From the NCBI GenBank assembly GCA_905204225.1, contig CAJKZK010000101.1, positions 1-6,176 of the forward strand: a DNA stretch of 6,176 bases, in the 5' to 3' direction. Positions 6,164 to 6,176 of this stretch are shown here, one piece after another (the first letter of the stretch is position 1; every line of letters begins with the position of its first letter). The stretch comes from an uncultured Bacillota bacterium. Lineage in GTDB: Bacteria > Bacillota_I > Bacilli_A > RFN20 > CAG-449. A model generated the notes under the pieces. It was not told the origin of the DNA, ran no database searches, and saw only the letters and a list, made by a program, of their open reading frames with translations. A program made the position numbers and the translations under genes.

Positions 6164-6176
6164 AGATCGGAAGAGC
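6164..6176 (+). other. Illumina adapter remnant (right end)
   Basis: The last 13 bases are AGATCGGAAGAGC, the universal start of Illumina adapters as read out of an insert. With the matching remnant at the left end, the window looks like one adapter-flanked molecule. The first A may come from A-tailing. Confidence 0.97.

Overview
The window is very AT-rich DNA with strong AGGAGG-type ribosome binding sites, an infC-rpmI-rplT operon in Gram-positive form, and TGA used as a real stop. It looks like a low-GC Bacillota, most likely an uncultured gut lineage near Erysipelotrichia/RF39-type Bacilli. That placement is inferred from composition and protein flavour, not from a marker phylogeny. Bases 1-17 and 6164-6176 are Illumina adapter, so the biological insert is about 18-6163 and both window ends are technical.

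Left part (18-4248, all minus strand, so read right to left): a LytTR response regulator and a GHKL-type membrane histidine kinase overlap by ATGA and form one two-component operon. About 100 bp further on lies a second operon: an 83-residue two-helix membrane protein, overlapping by ATGA a membrane-anchored glycoside hydrolase family 3 enzyme. The GH3 has the reversed domain order (GH3_C sandwich, then FnIII, then the start of the linker to the TIM barrel) and is cut off by the left adapter.

A 30-bp element made of two direct GCATATT-containing half-sites, 20 bp apart, lies upstream of both operons, 75 and 70 bp from the start codons. The two copies are identical at 25 of 30 positions. It is the best candidate for the LytTR operator. 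It suggests that the regulator drives both its own operon and the glycosidase operon. A near-perfect CcpA cre box over the predicted transcription start of the small-protein/GH3 operon adds probable carbon catabolite repression. Together this reads as a signal-dependent, glucose-repressed surface beta-glycosidase module.

Middle (4249-4563): a divergent intergenic region with the regulator's upstream region on the minus strand. On the plus strand are a sigmaA-like promoter and a structured infC leader (L20-leader type) ending in an attenuator hairpin.

Right part (4564-6106): infC (with an ATA start codon), rpmI and rplT on the plus strand, a hairpin terminator, and a convergent ytfJ/GerW-family gene whose stop codon lies in the loop of that terminator.
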